Positions 26,001 through 35,601 are shown, counted from the stretch's first letter. The stretch: DNA of 64,000 nucleotides from Tepidiforma bonchosmolovskayae (GCF_008838325.1 NZ_CP042829.1:558001-622000); one strand, 5' to 3'. The notes: a model not told the origin generated them from the sequence alone. Numbers and translations: made by a program.

Positions 26001-26394
26001 CGAGGGCGAACCGGCGCGGTCGCTGGGGGAGCGGCGGCTGCGGCGTTCGCCGCTGCGGGATGTGGCGGGGATGGTGCGGTCGTTCCACTACGCGAGCCGG
26101 GCGGCGCTGCGGGAGGTCATCGAAGGGCACGCGGCGGGCACAGGCACCGACCTCGAGCGGTGGGCGCTGGGCTGGTACCTGTGGACGGCGCGGGCGTACC
26201 TCGAGGGGTACCTCGCGGTGGCGCGGGCGAGCGGGCTGCCGGGCGGGAGCCCGGAGGAGCAGCGGTTCCTGCTGGATACGTTCGTGCTAGACAAGGCGTT
26301 CTACGAGCTGGCATACGAACTCGACCATCGCCCGGGCTGGGCAGAGATTCCGCTGCGCGGGCTGCTGCTTTCGGCAGCACAGGAGGGACTGTGA
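23068..26394 (+). CDS. treS: trehalose synthase / maltokinase fusion
   Basis: An 1108-residue bifunctional protein. Residues about 15-560 are a GH13 trehalose synthase with nucleophile Asp217 (FRLDAV), acid/base Glu259 (LAEAN) and Asp325 (NHDE); it interconverts maltose and trehalose. Residues about 590-1100 are a maltokinase: the N-terminal cap (PARRWFGG), the Lys region [12 protein letters not shown], the catalytic HGDLHLGQ at 958-965 and the DFEGEP metal site at 977. It makes maltose 1-phosphate, the donor for GlgE in alpha-glucan synthesis. The ATG has GGAGG just upstream. glgB overlaps by four bases. Fusions of this type are known; GlgE is absent here. Confidence 0.95.
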   Translation: MTRPASARTAVTAALTGDPLWYKDAVIYELHVRAFHDGNGDGIGDFPGLTQKLDYLQELGVTAIWLLPFYESPLRDDGYDIADYRKIHPAYGTLRDFKDFLREAHARGLRVITELVINHTSDQHPWFQRARRAPKGSVYRNYYVWSDTATEYADARIIFKDFERSNWTWDPVAGQYYWHRFYSHQPDLNFENPRVRREIFDVADFWLELGVDGFRLDAVPYLFEAEGTSCENLPQTHAFLKELRAHVDAKFPGRMLLAEANQWPEDAVAYFGEGDECHMAFHFPLMPRLFMSVRMEDRFPTTEILEQTPPIPETCQWALFLRNHDELTLEMVTDEERDYMYRVYAAEDRARVNLGIRRRLAPLLANNRRLIELLNALLFSLKGTPVIYYGDEIGMGDNIYLGDRDSVRTPMQWSADRNAGFSRANPQKLYLPVIIDPEYHYESVNVDAQQANPSSLLWWMRRLIGLRRRHPAFARGRLQFVECDNHRVLAFVREYEGERVLVVANLSRFAQAAHLSLGAYAGAEPVELFGHGRFPRVGSEPYFLSLGPHSFFWFELATPGPDGRPEPTLPELRVAASPEELFDGRRDALDAVLAEYVPARRWFGGLTRRPRRVRVVDRVPLRARGAPPTVFAVVQVEYEQGEPDRFGLLLSVVPEERRPAVEAAANWAVVALAVSAAGERWAVVDGLALPEVCAALPGLFRSRSRLAGERGGLVFVPEPGVRLNGVEGTPAVSRAEQSNTSVHFPGRFVFKAIRRIEAGTHPQVELGELLAKTRAASMVPKLAGRVEYVQEGVRPAVVGIVEVAVPHQYDGWTFATGQLERMLEEVAAARLEPPRVSESDHPLTCGPEPAELAAYAGPWLEFAGTLGRRTAELHAALAGIDHPDFLPERYTPFYQRALAQGLRVQARRALRALRRCMDALPAEAVELAGLVLEKEDAFVGRLQQVGTRKLEGLRIRVHGDLHLGQVLVAGREPVFIDFEGEPARSLGERRLRRSPLRDVAGMVRSFHYASRAALREVIEGHAAGTGTDLERWALGWYLWTARAYLEGYLAVARASGLPGGSPEEQRFLLDTFVLDKAFYELAYELDHRPGWAEIPLRGLLLSAAQEGL

Positions 26395-28286
26395 GGAAAC
26401 CTGAGACGGATTCGGCGTTCGGGGATTTTGACCTGCACCTGTTCAACGAGGGGAACCACGCCGGGCTGTACCGGCTGATGGGGGCGCATGTCGTGGCCGG
26501 GGGCGTACGGTTTGCGGTCTGGGCGCCGAATGCGAGTGCAGTGGCGGTGGCGGGGGATTTCAACGGGTGGGAGCCGCGGGTGAACGAGCTGCGCTGCCTC
26601 GGCCCTTCGGGGGTGTGGGAGGGCGTCGTGCCGGGAGCGAAGGCGGGCGACCGGTACAAGTACGTCATCCGGAACCGGGACACGGGCGAGGAGCTGTGGA
26701 AGGCGGACCCGTTCGCGTTCCGGGCGGAGCTTCCGCCGGCGACGGCGTCGGTGGTGGCCGGGCTGGAGTACGCCTGGGGCGACGCGGACTGGATGGCCCG
26801 GCGCAGCGAGGTGAACCGGCACGACCGGCCGATCGCCATCTACGAGGTGCACCTGGGGTCGTGGCGGCGCGGCCCGGACGGGGCGATGCTGGGCTACCGG
26901 GAGCTTGCGCCGCTGCTGGCGGAGCACGCGGTCCGGCACGGCTTTACGCATGTGGAGCTGATGCCGGTGATGGAGCACCCGTTCTACGGGTCGTGGGGCT
27001 ACCAGGTGACGGGGTACTTCGCGCCGAGCAGCCGGTGGGGTTCGCCGCAGGACCTGATGTACCTGGTCGACACGCTCCACCAGGCGGGTGTGGGGGTGAT
27101 CCTGGACTGGGTGCCGTCGCACTTCCCGGATGATGCGTTCGCGCTGGCGCGGTTCGACGGGACGCACCTGTACGAGCACGCGGACCCGCGGCGGGGCTAC
27201 CACCCGGACTGGGGGAGCCTGGTGTTCAACTACGGGCGGCACGAGGTGCGGTCGTTCCTGCTGAGCAGCGCAATGTTCTGGCTGGACGTGTACCACGCCG
27301 ACGGGCTGCGGGTGGACGCGGTGGCTTCGATGCTCTACCTGGATTATTCGCGGAAGCCAGGGGAATGGGAGCCGAACGTGTTCGGGGGCCGGGAGGACCT
27401 GGACGCGATCCGGTTCCTGCGGAAGCTGAACGAGACGGTCTACCTGCTGGCGCCGGGCACGCAGACGGTGGCGGAGGAATCGACGGCGTGGCCGATGGTT
27501 TCGCGGCCGACCTCGATGGGCGGGCTGGGGTTCGGCTTCAAGTGGGACATGGGGTGGATGCACGACACACTGCTCTACTTCCGCAATGATCCGGTGCACC
27601 GGAAGTACCACCACAACCTGCTGACCTTCCGGGCGCTGTACGGGTTCACGGAGAACTTCGTGCTGGCGCTTTCGCACGACGAGGTGGTGCACGGGAAAGG
27701 GTCGCTGCTGGCGAAGATGCCGGGCGATGACTGGCAGAAGTTCGCGAATCTCCGGCTGCTGTTCGCGTACCAGTGGACGCTGCCGGGGAAGAAGCTGCTG
27801 TTCATGGGGCAGGAGTTCGGCCAGTGGGCGGAGTGGAACCACGACCGGGAGCTGGACTGGTGGCTGGCGGGCTTCGACCGGCATGAGGGGCTTGCGCGGC
27901 TGGTGGCTGACCTGAACCGGCTCTACCGGGAGTACCCGGCGCTACACGCGACGGACCACGACCCGGCGGGGTTCGAATGGATCGAATGTGACAATGCGGA
28001 CGAAAGCACGCTGGCGTTTTTGCGCCGCTCGCCGGATGGGAAGCGGGAGGTTGCGGTGGCGCTGAACTTCACGCCGGTGCCGCGGGTGAGCCACGTGATC
28101 GGAGTGCCGCACGGGGGGACGTGGCGGGAGGTGCTGAACACCGACGCGGCCGAGTACTGGGGGAGCGGGATGGGGAACCTCGGGGGTGTCGAGGCGGAGG
28201 CGATGCCGGCGCACGGGAGGCCGTGGTCGCTGCACATTGTGCTGCCGCCGCTGGGCGCGGTGGTGTTCGCGCACGAGGAGGGCTAA
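26391..28286 (+). CDS. glgB: 1,4-alpha-glucan branching enzyme
   Basis: A 631-residue GH13 branching enzyme. The N-terminal CBM48 module ([20 protein letters not shown]) is followed by the catalytic barrel: Asp nucleophile in [18 protein letters not shown], Glu in [10 protein letters not shown], and [11 protein letters not shown]. The long extra N1 domain of some GlgB proteins is missing, which is normal for the shorter type. The GTG start overlaps the stop of treS-maltokinase (GTGA) and has GGAGGG upstream, so the pair is translationally coupled. Together they convert trehalose-derived maltose 1-phosphate products and linear glucans into branched glucan. Confidence 0.95.
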   Translation: MRKPETDSAFGDFDLHLFNEGNHAGLYRLMGAHVVAGGVRFAVWAPNASAVAVAGDFNGWEPRVNELRCLGPSGVWEGVVPGAKAGDRYKYVIRNRDTGEELWKADPFAFRAELPPATASVVAGLEYAWGDADWMARRSEVNRHDRPIAIYEVHLGSWRRGPDGAMLGYRELAPLLAEHAVRHGFTHVELMPVMEHPFYGSWGYQVTGYFAPSSRWGSPQDLMYLVDTLHQAGVGVILDWVPSHFPDDAFALARFDGTHLYEHADPRRGYHPDWGSLVFNYGRHEVRSFLLSSAMFWLDVYHADGLRVDAVASMLYLDYSRKPGEWEPNVFGGREDLDAIRFLRKLNETVYLLAPGTQTVAEESTAWPMVSRPTSMGGLGFGFKWDMGWMHDTLLYFRNDPVHRKYHHNLLTFRALYGFTENFVLALSHDEVVHGKGSLLAKMPGDDWQKFANLRLLFAYQWTLPGKKLLFMGQEFGQWAEWNHDRELDWWLAGFDRHEGLARLVADLNRLYREYPALHATDHDPAGFEWIECDNADESTLAFLRRSPDGKREVAVALNFTPVPRVSHVIGVPHGGTWREVLNTDAAEYWGSGMGNLGGVEAEAMPAHGRPWSLHIVLPPLGAVVFAHEEG

Positions 28287-28299
28287 GGGGCGGGGCGAA

Positions 28300-28338
28300 G
28301 CGTTGCAGATTGCAACGCAGTGGGCGCGGCCGTAGACT
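28300..28338 (+). promoter_or_regulatory. MFS gene promoter with operator dyad
   Basis: TTGCAA (28310-28315) and TAGACT (28333-28338) are 17 bases apart. The -35 lies inside a perfect 19-bp dyad GCGTTGCA-GAT-TGCAACGC (28300-28318). The -10 ends eight bases before the MFS start codon. This is a plausible repressor-controlled promoter for the efflux gene. Confidence 0.65.
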
Positions 28339-28346
28339 GCCGCGCC

Positions 28347-29600
28347 ATGGCGCAGGGGGCAGCGACAGGCGGCGCAGCCGCGCGGCCGGTCTCGCGCAAT
28401 CCGTTCAGCGTGCCGCAGTACCGGGCGTGGTGGCTGGCATCGGTTGCTGCGGGCTCCGGGGTGGGCATCCAGGCGGTGACGGTGCCGCTCTTCATCCGCG
28501 ACCGGGTGGACTCGGAGCGGCTGCCGCTGGCGATTGCGGCGGCGCTCATTTGCCAGACGCTGCCCGGGGCGGCGTTCGCACTCCTGGGCGGGGTGGTGGC
28601 AGACCGGGTGGATCGCCGGCGGGTGCTGATCCGTACCTACCTGGTTGCGGCGGCGGTGTCGCTGGTCTACGTGGTGCTGGCAGGCGCGGATGTCCGGTGG
28701 GTCTGGCCGGTGTTCATCCTGGCTGCGATCGTGGGTTCGGCGGGCGCGTTCACGAACCCGGCCCGGCAGGCGATGATGCCGCAGATCCTGGACCAGGCGC
28801 AGATTCAGAACGGGGCGATTTTCGGGACACTGGCGTTCATGGCGACGCTGCAGTTCGGCGGTCCGACCGCCGGGGGGCTGCTCTCGGACGCGGCCGGGCT
28901 GCCGGTCGCGTTCGCGGCCGAGGCGGCGCTGCTTGGGGCGGCAGCGCTGCTGTTCTGGCGTATTGCGACCGACCGGCCGGTTCCGACGGGGCGGAGCGTG
29001 CGCGCCGACCTGGCGGCCGGGGTTCGGTACGTGGTGCGGGAGCCGACACTGCGGGGCATCCTGGCGCTCGGGACGGTGCCCGGGGTGCTGATCATGGGGC
29101 CGTTCGCGGTAACGGTGGTGCTCATGGTGGGCGCGGAGTTCGGTGCGGCGGACCGGTGGGTGGGGCTGCTGTGGGGATCGTTCGGCGCGGGCATTGTCGC
29201 TGGGTCGCTCCTGCTGAGCGTGGTGCGGGTGCCCCGGCGGGGGCTGCTGCTCGCGGGCTCGCTCGTGGGCGGCCCGCTCTTCACCCTCGGCTACGGACTG
29301 GCGCCGAACACCGGCACGGCGATGGCGTTCCTGTTCGCGGCGGGCATCGCCGGACCGGCGATTTTCATCAACTTTGCCGTTGCGCTCCTGCAGGAGCATG
29401 CGGACCGGGCGATGATGGGCCGGGTGATGAGCATGTACGGCCTGGCATTTACGGCGAGTGTGCCGGTGGGGTACCTGCAGGCGGGTATCCAGGCGAGCCT
29501 GTGGGGCCCGCGGCCGACACTGGTGACGAGTACCGCGCTGTGCACGGCGGTCGGCATGGCGGCTGTGCTGTTCCTGCGGCCGGTGACGCGGCTGCGGTGA
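28347..29600 (+). CDS. MFS transporter (EntS/MFS_3 type)
   Basis: A 417-residue membrane protein with about twelve hydrophobic segments. The first cytoplasmic loop has GGVVADRVDRRRVLIR, the MFS signature between helices 2 and 3; AGAFTNPARQAMMPQ marks the MFS_3 exporter group that includes enterobactin and macrolide pumps. The ATG at 28347 is selected since TAGACT ends eight bases upstream and no Shine-Dalgarno is present (leaderless). An operator-like dyad covers the -35. The stop overlaps a GTG that opens a truncated solute-binding-protein frame. Substrate unknown. Confidence 0.88.
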   Translation: MAQGAATGGAAARPVSRNPFSVPQYRAWWLASVAAGSGVGIQAVTVPLFIRDRVDSERLPLAIAAALICQTLPGAAFALLGGVVADRVDRRRVLIRTYLVAAAVSLVYVVLAGADVRWVWPVFILAAIVGSAGAFTNPARQAMMPQILDQAQIQNGAIFGTLAFMATLQFGGPTAGGLLSDAAGLPVAFAAEAALLGAAALLFWRIATDRPVPTGRSVRADLAAGVRYVVREPTLRGILALGTVPGVLIMGPFAVTVVLMVGAEFGAADRWVGLLWGSFGAGIVAGSLLLSVVRVPRRGLLLAGSLVGGPLFTLGYGLAPNTGTAMAFLFAAGIAGPAIFINFAVALLQEHADRAMMGRVMSMYGLAFTASVPVGYLQAGIQASLWGPRPTLVTSTALCTAVGMAAVLFLRPVTRLR

Positions 29601-30493
29601 GCGCCCGGACGGCCGGCCAGGCGAAGCGGGTAGCGGACTTCTCTGCAAAGCAGGTGAACCTGACCTGGCTGTTCCTGCCGACCGAGCGCGACCAGCTGAA
29701 GGCTGCGCGGCCGGATGCGAAGTTCGAGGAAACGCAGGGGATCGGCGGGTACATCTACCTCCGGACCGACAAGCCGCCCTTCAACGACAAGCGGGTGCGG
29801 CAGGCGATCTACATGGCGCTCAACCGGAAGGCGATCCGGGATGCGATTTCGAAGGGCGAGGGCGTGCCCGAGCAGCTCTACCACGTGGGGTACCCATGGG
29901 CGCGCCAGGTGAAGGACCTGCCCCAGGCGAAGTACTGGGAGTACAACCTCGCAGAAGCGAAGAAGCTGCTCGCCGCGGCCATCGGCGAAGGGAAGACCAT
30001 CGAGACGACGTGGGAGCACGCCGACGCGGCGATCTATACGCAGGCGTACGTGGACACGGCGACGCTGGCGCAGGCGCAGCTGAAGCAGCTGGGGATCAAC
30101 ATCACGGATGTGACGAAGCCGTACGCGCAGTACATCTCCACGACGTACCAGGGGCAGTACGAGGGCATGGGCCACAGCCCGCGGGCCGTGGCCTACTGGC
30201 TCGACTTCGTGACGGAGCGGTTCACGATGAAGCCGCAGCGCGGCCGGATCAACCTCTCCTACGTGAATGACCCGAAGCTGGAAGAGCTGATGGACAAGCA
30301 GCGCGGGCAGTTCGTGTGGGAGGAGCGGCTGCAGACGGTCCGCCAGATTGAGGAGCACGTGGCGGAGGAGCAGTACGAAATCTACTTCTCGACCGACACG
30401 CGCACGTACTTCTGGGATTCGAACATCGAGAACTACCGGCCGACCGCGTGGTTCCCGTACACGCACCTGATGAAGGCCTGGCGCGACGCCTGA
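29597..30493 (+). pseudogene. 5'-truncated ABC peptide/nickel-type solute-binding protein (SBP_bac_5)
   Basis: The frame encodes only the C-terminal 290 or so residues of a family-5 solute-binding protein: ETQGIGGYIYLRTDKPPFND, KRVRQAIYMALNRKAIRDA, LAEAKKLLAAA and a C-terminal WFPYTHLMKAW. Intact members have about 500-600 residues plus a lipoprotein signal; both the signal and lobe I are missing. The frame can be opened by a GTG at 29597 that overlaps the MFS stop (GTGA), so the remnant may still be translated, but it cannot be an exported binding protein. Similarity begins within about ten codons of the MFS stop, which marks the deletion joint. No permease or ATPase genes accompany it. Confidence 0.85.
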
Positions 30494-30517
30494 CGCCTTC
30501 CTGGAAGCCAGCCTCTG

Positions 30518-30546
30518 CCGGGGCGCGCCGAAACGGTGCGCCCCGG
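30518..30546 (+). terminator. hairpin after SBP remnant
   Basis: CCGGGGCGC / GCGCCCCGG forms a nine-bp stem with an 11-base loop, followed by TCTCGTTTCC. It lies between the plus-strand SBP remnant and the convergent ogt gene. Confidence 0.65.
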
Positions 30547-30575
30547 TCTCGTTTCCGCGGCGCGGGGGACGGCAT

Positions 30576-31124
30576 TCAGGGGAGGAGGGAGCGGGGGAGG
30601 GCGCCCTCGTGTTCGAGGAGTCGGCGCTTCAGGGCGAGACCCCCGGCGAAGCCGTGGAGGGAGCCGTCGGCGGCGACGACGCGGTGGCAGGGGAGCCAGA
30701 GCGGCGCGGGGTTGGCGCCGATGATGGCGCCGGCGGCGCGGGCTGCCCCGGACCCGAGTCCGGCCCGGACGGCGAGCCACCCATAGCTCCGGGTTTCGCC
30801 AGGGGGAATTTCGCGGAGGGCGAGCAGGACGCGCCGGGAGGCGCCGGGGAGCCCCGCGGGCAGGTCGACGGGAAAGGCGGCGAGGGCCGCGAGGTCGCCG
30901 CGGGCGTAGGCCTTGAGGCGGGCGCAGGCCTCGCGGAGGGCGCTGGTTTCGGCTTCGGAGCCGCCGAAGGCGCGCAGCTCGCCGAGCGCGGCCTCGCGCG
31001 TGGCGTGGAAGAGCGTGGCGTGGCGGATGCCTTCGGGCGAGAGGGCGACGCCGGCCCAGCCGAGTGCGGTCTCGGCGACGGCGGCGGGAAGTGCGTCAGC
31101 CGGGGCGGGCGCGGGGCCTGTCAT
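30576..31124 (-). CDS. ogt: methylated-DNA--protein-cysteine methyltransferase
   Basis: A 182-residue O6-alkylguanine-DNA alkyltransferase. The acceptor cysteine is in LPCHRVV, and the helix-turn-helix and asparagine hinge are in SYGWLAVRAGL and GAIIGANPAP. It repairs O6-methylguanine by a single self-inactivating transfer. The N-terminal domain is short and Ala-rich. The ATG overlaps the stop of the transglutaminase-like gene by four bases (ATGA), so it is the last gene of the moxR cluster, an unusual partner for a DNA-repair gene. Confidence 0.92.
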   Translation of the reverse strand: MTGPAPAPADALPAAVAETALGWAGVALSPEGIRHATLFHATREAALGELRAFGGSEAETSALREACARLKAYARGDLAALAAFPVDLPAGLPGASRRVLLALREIPPGETRSYGWLAVRAGLGSGAARAAGAIIGANPAPLWLPCHRVVAADGSLHGFAGGLALKRRLLEHEGALPRSLLP

Positions 31125-33406
31125 GGGGCCTGCCGGTTCTTGCGGCCGAAGAGCCGGCCAAGGAGTGCGCTGCGCAGGGAGCGGTAGGACGCGAGGGCTT
31201 CGCCGTCGCCGACGCGGTACTGCCCGGGGCGGGCGTAGCGGGATTCCTCGTAGGCCTGGCCGAGGCGTTCGGCGGGTTCTTCGCGCTGGATGGCCCGGCC
31301 GAGGCGGCGGGACCATTCGCGGGGGGTTTCGGCTTCGCGGGCGCCGAGGCCGGCCCAACCGGCAAGGCGCTGGGTGTGCGCCCAGAGGCGGGCGCGCTGG
31401 TCGAGGCCGGAGAGGCCCCAGTTCCAGGCGACGCGGAGGCCGAGGGCGCCGGCGGCGAGCAGGGAGAGGAGCCCGAGGGGGATGGCGAGGAGGAGCCAGC
31501 TGAAGCGGTCGTTGAGGACCGGCTCTTCGGCGAGGGCGTCTTTCACGGGGTTGGAGCCGCCGGTCGGGTCGACGAAGTCGGGACCGAAGAGGTCTTCGAG
31601 CGAGGGTTCGACGAAGGGATCGGATGGGACGAGGGGCTGGCTGAGTCCGCCGGCGCCGCCTTCGGGGCGGTCGGAGGTGGGGTTGAATTCGACCCAGCCG
31701 TAGGAGGGGAAGAAGACTTCGACCCAGGAGTAGGCGTCGCTCTTGCGGACGGTGTAGAGGGTTTCTTCGCCGGAGCCGGGAGTGAGGACGTAGCCGACCG
31801 CGACGCGGCAGGGGATGCCGGCCGTGCGAAGCATGACGCACATGGCGCTCGCCTGGTAGTCGAAGTAGCCGCGCTTCAGTTCGAAGAGGAGGAACTCGAC
31901 GGCGTCGCGGCCGGGCGGCGGGGCCGGGACAGCCAGATCGTAGGGGAAGGTGCGGAGGTAGGCTTCAATCGCCTTCGCCTGCTGGTACGGGGTGGCGGCA
32001 CCGGCCTCGGCGATGATGCGGCGGGTTTCGTCACGGACCGACTGGGGGAGGGAACCGGGGAGCTGGAGGTAGCGGTCGGTGACCCACTGGGGATAGGCGG
32101 TGCCGGCCGCGTTGAGCTGCTCGGCGGTGGCCCTGGAAATGGAGCCGAAGCTGTTGTAGGTGTCTTCGGCGCCGAGGGCGCGGCGGCTGCGCATCCGCTC
32201 AATATCGGCGGCCTGGCCGGGGGCGACGTCGACGCGGGTGTCGACGTTGGCGGCGAGGGGGACCCCGGGCGTGAGGATGGTGCTTTCGGACGAGAGGAGC
32301 CTGACGCGGAGGATGGCGACGGTGCGGGCCTGGTAGGCGGCGGACTGGGCATCGACGGCGAGTTCGCGGGCATCGACGCGGGAGGAGTCGCGCGGGCCGG
32401 CCTTCCAGCCGGCGCCGGTGTAGACCTCGTAGCTGGTGGCGCGGAGGAGGCCGGGCTCGGCGGCGTTGACTTCGAACAGGCGCTTCGAACCGAGGGTGAC
32501 ATCACCCTGGATGGGGAGGGTGTTGCCGAAGGTGTGGAGGTTGGCGCCGCGGCGAGAGTCGATGTTATGGAAGAGCCGGACGAACTGGTCGGACTGGGAG
32601 GTGAACGGCCGGGCGAGGGTGTTGAAGATAGATTCGACGGCCCGGGCCTGGTTTCCGAGGGGGAGCTGCCAGGCGATGACGACGAGTGCGGCCGCGACCA
32701 CGACGGTGAGCTGGATGAGGCTGACGGAGATGAATTCCGGGTAGTCGATGCCCTCGGCGCGCCAGCGGGCGAGGTGCTTCTGGAGGTGGACGCGGGAGAG
32801 GAGGATGATGGCGCCGAAGAGGAAGACGACGAAGTCGCCGGAGGGCTGGCCATCCAGGAAGGAGATGTTGGTGAGGAGGATGAAGCCGCCGGGCAGGAGG
32901 GCGAGCCAGGCGTTGTGCCAGCGGAAGAGGCACCAGGCGGCGGCGTAGGCGGCGAGCCAGGCGAGGGCCTGGACGAGGGTGACGAAGGGGAGGTTGTCAT
33001 TGCTGATGTCACCGGCGCGGACGACGTGGAACCATTCGACCATGCGGACGCGGAAGTCGGCGAGGCGGTCGGCGAGGGTGGGGCCATCGGCGTACGACTG
33101 GGCGACCAGGACAACGACGGCGGCGCCGAGCGCGAGGCCGACAGGGTGGATGGCCAGCGCATGGAGGCGGGTCCGGGCGGTGAACATGCCGATGGCGAGG
33201 CCGAGGAGGACGGTCGGAATGAAGGGAGGCATGCCCTCGACCCAGTTGGCCTGCTCGAGGGAATGGGCGATGGCGACGAAGGTGATGACAGCGACGGCGA
33301 AGGTGAGCCAGTCCTCCCAGCTCATGACGATGCGGGGCAGGTTGATCGCGACCGAGCCTGCCGTGCGGACAGGGGTCCGCTCCAACGAGGGGTTCAGGCC
33401 TGCCAT
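31121..33406 (-). CDS. TgpA-like transglutaminase-fold membrane protein lacking the catalytic triad
   Basis: A 761-residue protein with six or so N-terminal transmembrane helices (about 25-250), a large extracytoplasmic region with a transglutaminase core (about 470-600), one more membrane helix (near 645-670) and a C-terminal DUF4129-like cytoplasmic part. In active relatives such as TgpA the core reads GYCxxxA...DAHAWVE...DPT. Here the same places read GYFDYQASAM (Phe515), SDAYSWVE (Tyr559) and EFNPT (Asn575). The spacings of 44 and 16 match the Cys-His-Asp triad I recall for TgpA, so all three residues are replaced. The fold is intact, suggesting a binding or structural role. It overlaps the DUF58 gene by 13 bases. 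Confidence 0.85.
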   Translation of the reverse strand: MAGLNPSLERTPVRTAGSVAINLPRIVMSWEDWLTFAVAVITFVAIAHSLEQANWVEGMPPFIPTVLLGLAIGMFTARTRLHALAIHPVGLALGAAVVVLVAQSYADGPTLADRLADFRVRMVEWFHVVRAGDISNDNLPFVTLVQALAWLAAYAAAWCLFRWHNAWLALLPGGFILLTNISFLDGQPSGDFVVFLFGAIILLSRVHLQKHLARWRAEGIDYPEFISVSLIQLTVVVAAALVVIAWQLPLGNQARAVESIFNTLARPFTSQSDQFVRLFHNIDSRRGANLHTFGNTLPIQGDVTLGSKRLFEVNAAEPGLLRATSYEVYTGAGWKAGPRDSSRVDARELAVDAQSAAYQARTVAILRVRLLSSESTILTPGVPLAANVDTRVDVAPGQAADIERMRSRRALGAEDTYNSFGSISRATAEQLNAAGTAYPQWVTDRYLQLPGSLPQSVRDETRRIIAEAGAATPYQQAKAIEAYLRTFPYDLAVPAPPPGRDAVEFLLFELKRGYFDYQASAMCVMLRTAGIPCRVAVGYVLTPGSGEETLYTVRKSDAYSWVEVFFPSYGWVEFNPTSDRPEGGAGGLSQPLVPSDPFVEPSLEDLFGPDFVDPTGGSNPVKDALAEEPVLNDRFSWLLLAIPLGLLSLLAAGALGLRVAWNWGLSGLDQRARLWAHTQRLAGWAGLGAREAETPREWSRRLGRAIQREEPAERLGQAYEESRYARPGQYRVGDGEALASYRSLRSALLGRLFGRKNRQAP

Positions 33407-34644
33407 GCGCCACCTCCTGCGCCGGCGGGGCCGAGCGCGAGGGAGAGGTCGTCGCCGCGGCGGACGACATAGGTAAGGATATCGGACGCAGTGAGCTGTC
33501 CGTAGAGGAGCAGCGGAGAGCGGTCGCTGCCGAAGGAGGAGGGGTCGACCAGGATGACGGCAGCGCGGACGCCGCGCTGGGTGAGCGATTGGATGGCGGT
33601 GAGCCAGTGGTCATCGGTGGAGGCGGTGACGATGACGAGGGTGGTGTGGCGGCCGAATCGGCGCTGCTCTTCGAGGAGGAGGGCGCCGAGGGGGGCATCG
33701 CCGACGGCGCTGGCGGTGGCGAGGGTTTCGAGGATGCGGGTGAGCTGGTTCTGGCCGCGCTCGGGCTCGAGGATGCGGAGGTCGCGCCCGAACTGCATCA
33801 GGCCGGCGGGGCGGTTGGCGACGATGTAGTGGCGGGCGACGCTGGCGGCGATGCGGACGGCATACTCCTCGGTCGAGTCGTCGCCGGAGCCGACGTGGAC
33901 GCGGCGTTCGAGGTCGAGGATGACCCAGATGTCGGAGGCGGGGTCGAGCTCGAAGGTTTTGACCATGAGCTCGCCGGTGCGGGCGGTGGAGCGCCAGTGG
34001 ATGCGGTTGAAGGCATCGCCGGGGGCGTATTCGCGGACGCCGGCGGCGTTCGGTGTGATGTAGTGGGTGCGGCGGCGGAAGCGGCCTTCGCCGGGGAGGT
34101 TAGCGGGAGGCGCCTGGAAGTGGGGGAGGTCGACGACAGGCGGGTAGACGAGGATTTGCTGGGCTTCGCCGAAGGTGCGGGAGCGGCGGAAGATGCCGAA
34201 GGGGTCGACCGCGGTGACGATAAGCGGGCCCCACTCGTAGAGGCCGCGGCGGAGGAGCGGGGTGGTGACGATCCAGTTGCGGGAGCGGCGCGGCGGGATG
34301 CTGACAATGCGGCGGGAGCGGTGGCCGGGGAGGCCGGAGGGGTCTTCGACTTCGAGCCAGATTTTCGGGAGGAAGGCAGTGTTGCGCACCTCGATGACCT
34401 CGAGAGCCTCCTGGCCGACCTGGGCGCGGGAGGTGCGACGGTCGGCTTCGGCCTGGAGGCTGCGGGTGTTCCACCAGGTGAAGAGCCAGGCAAGCGGCAG
34501 GGCGATGGCGATGACGTAGACGAGGCGGAACAGCAGCCAGAAGCCGGTGGCGAAGGCGACGAACATGCAGGCGAGGAGGATGGCGAGGACGAGGGAGAGC
34601 GTCCGGCGTTCGGGGGCGAGGACGGCAGCGATGAGGCGCCGCAC
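33394..34644 (-). CDS. DUF58 domain protein
   Basis: A 416-residue protein with two N-terminal membrane helices (about 17-60), a beta-rich middle, then the DUF58 core GVREYAPGDAFNRIHWRSTARTGELMVKTFE and a von Willebrand A-like C-terminal half (DIWVILDLERRVHV). DUF58 proteins are regularly encoded between a MoxR ATPase and a transglutaminase-like protein, as here. MoxR is thought to remodel the VWA-like partner. The gene starts six bases after moxR and overlaps the following gene by 13 bases. Confidence 0.9.
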   Translation of the reverse strand: MRRLIAAVLAPERRTLSLVLAILLACMFVAFATGFWLLFRLVYVIAIALPLAWLFTWWNTRSLQAEADRRTSRAQVGQEALEVIEVRNTAFLPKIWLEVEDPSGLPGHRSRRIVSIPPRRSRNWIVTTPLLRRGLYEWGPLIVTAVDPFGIFRRSRTFGEAQQILVYPPVVDLPHFQAPPANLPGEGRFRRRTHYITPNAAGVREYAPGDAFNRIHWRSTARTGELMVKTFELDPASDIWVILDLERRVHVGSGDDSTEEYAVRIAASVARHYIVANRPAGLMQFGRDLRILEPERGQNQLTRILETLATASAVGDAPLGALLLEEQRRFGRHTTLVIVTASTDDHWLTAIQSLTQRGVRAAVILVDPSSFGSDRSPLLLYGQLTASDILTYVVRRGDDLSLALGPAGAGGGAWQA

Positions 34645-34650
34645 GGCAGG

Positions 34651-35601
34651 TCAGGCGCGGGCGCGGGCCCCGGGGACGGGGACGCGCTGGAGGCACTGGG
34701 CGATGACGTCGGCCTGGGTGACGCCTTTGACCTTGGCGCCGGGGCTAACGATGACGCGGTGGGCGAGGGTGAAGACGGCGAGGTCTTTGACGTCGTCAGG
34801 GATAACGAAGTCGCGGCCTTCGAGGAGGGCTTTGGCCTGTGCGGTGCGGAAGAGCGCGAGCGAGCCGCGGGGGCTGGCGCCGAGGTAGACGGCTTCGTGC
34901 TCGCGGGTGGCGTTGGCGAGCTGGACGATGTACTGCTTGATGAGCGGGTCGACGTAGATTTCGCGGACGGCGCGCTGGAGCTGGAGGATTTCGTTGGCGT
35001 CGGTGACCTGCTGGAGGGTTTCGATGGGGTGGCGGGTCTGCTGGTTATCGAGGACGAGGACCTCGTCGGTGGGGGAGGGGTAGCCGAGGAACATGCGGAT
35101 GAGGAAGCGGTCGAGCTGGGCCTCGGGGAGGGGGAAGGTGCCTTCGTACTCGATGGGGTTCTGGGTTGCGAGGACCATGAACGGCTGCGGCATGCGGTAG
35201 GTGACGCCGTCGACGGTGACCTGGCGCTCCTCCATGGCTTCGAGGAGCGCGGACTGGGTCTTCGGCGTGGCGCGGTTGACTTCGTCGGCGAGGACGACCT
35301 GGGCGAGGATGGGGCCGGGGCGGAACTCGAAGTCGCCGGTCTTCTGGTTGTAGCTGGAGACGCCGGTGACGTCGGAGGGGAGGAGGTCGGGGGTGAACTG
35401 GATGCGGCGGAAGGAGCAGCCGGTGGAGACGGCGATGGCGCGGGCGAGCATGGTTTTGCCGACGCCGGGGACGTCTTCGATGAGCATGTGGCCGCCGCAG
35501 ATGAGAGCGGTGACGGCGAGGCGGATTTCGCGGGATTTGCCAACGATGACCTTCTCGACGTTGGCGATAATCCGCTCAGCGACAATCCTTGGGTCTTCCA
35601 C
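34651..35601 (-). CDS. MoxR-family AAA+ ATPase
   Basis: A 316-residue AAA+ ATPase. Walker A is EDVPGVGKT, Walker B is VLADEVNRA, sensor 1 is [23 protein letters not shown], and the lid domain ends with [15 protein letters not shown]. MoxR proteins act as chaperones for assembling or activating partner complexes in the envelope or cofactor pathways. The GTG at 35601 has a CCGGAG upstream. A TATAAT lies at 35666-35661 on this strand, so the transcript starts inside the gap to the TetR gene. It is the first gene of moxR-DUF58-transglutaminase-ogt. Confidence 0.93.
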   Translation of the reverse strand: MEDPRIVAERIIANVEKVIVGKSREIRLAVTALICGGHMLIEDVPGVGKTMLARAIAVSTGCSFRRIQFTPDLLPSDVTGVSSYNQKTGDFEFRPGPILAQVVLADEVNRATPKTQSALLEAMEERQVTVDGVTYRMPQPFMVLATQNPIEYEGTFPLPEAQLDRFLIRMFLGYPSPTDEVLVLDNQQTRHPIETLQQVTDANEILQLQRAVREIYVDPLIKQYIVQLANATREHEAVYLGASPRGSLALFRTAQAKALLEGRDFVIPDDVKDLAVFTLAHRVIVSPGAKVKGVTQADVIAQCLQRVPVPGARARA

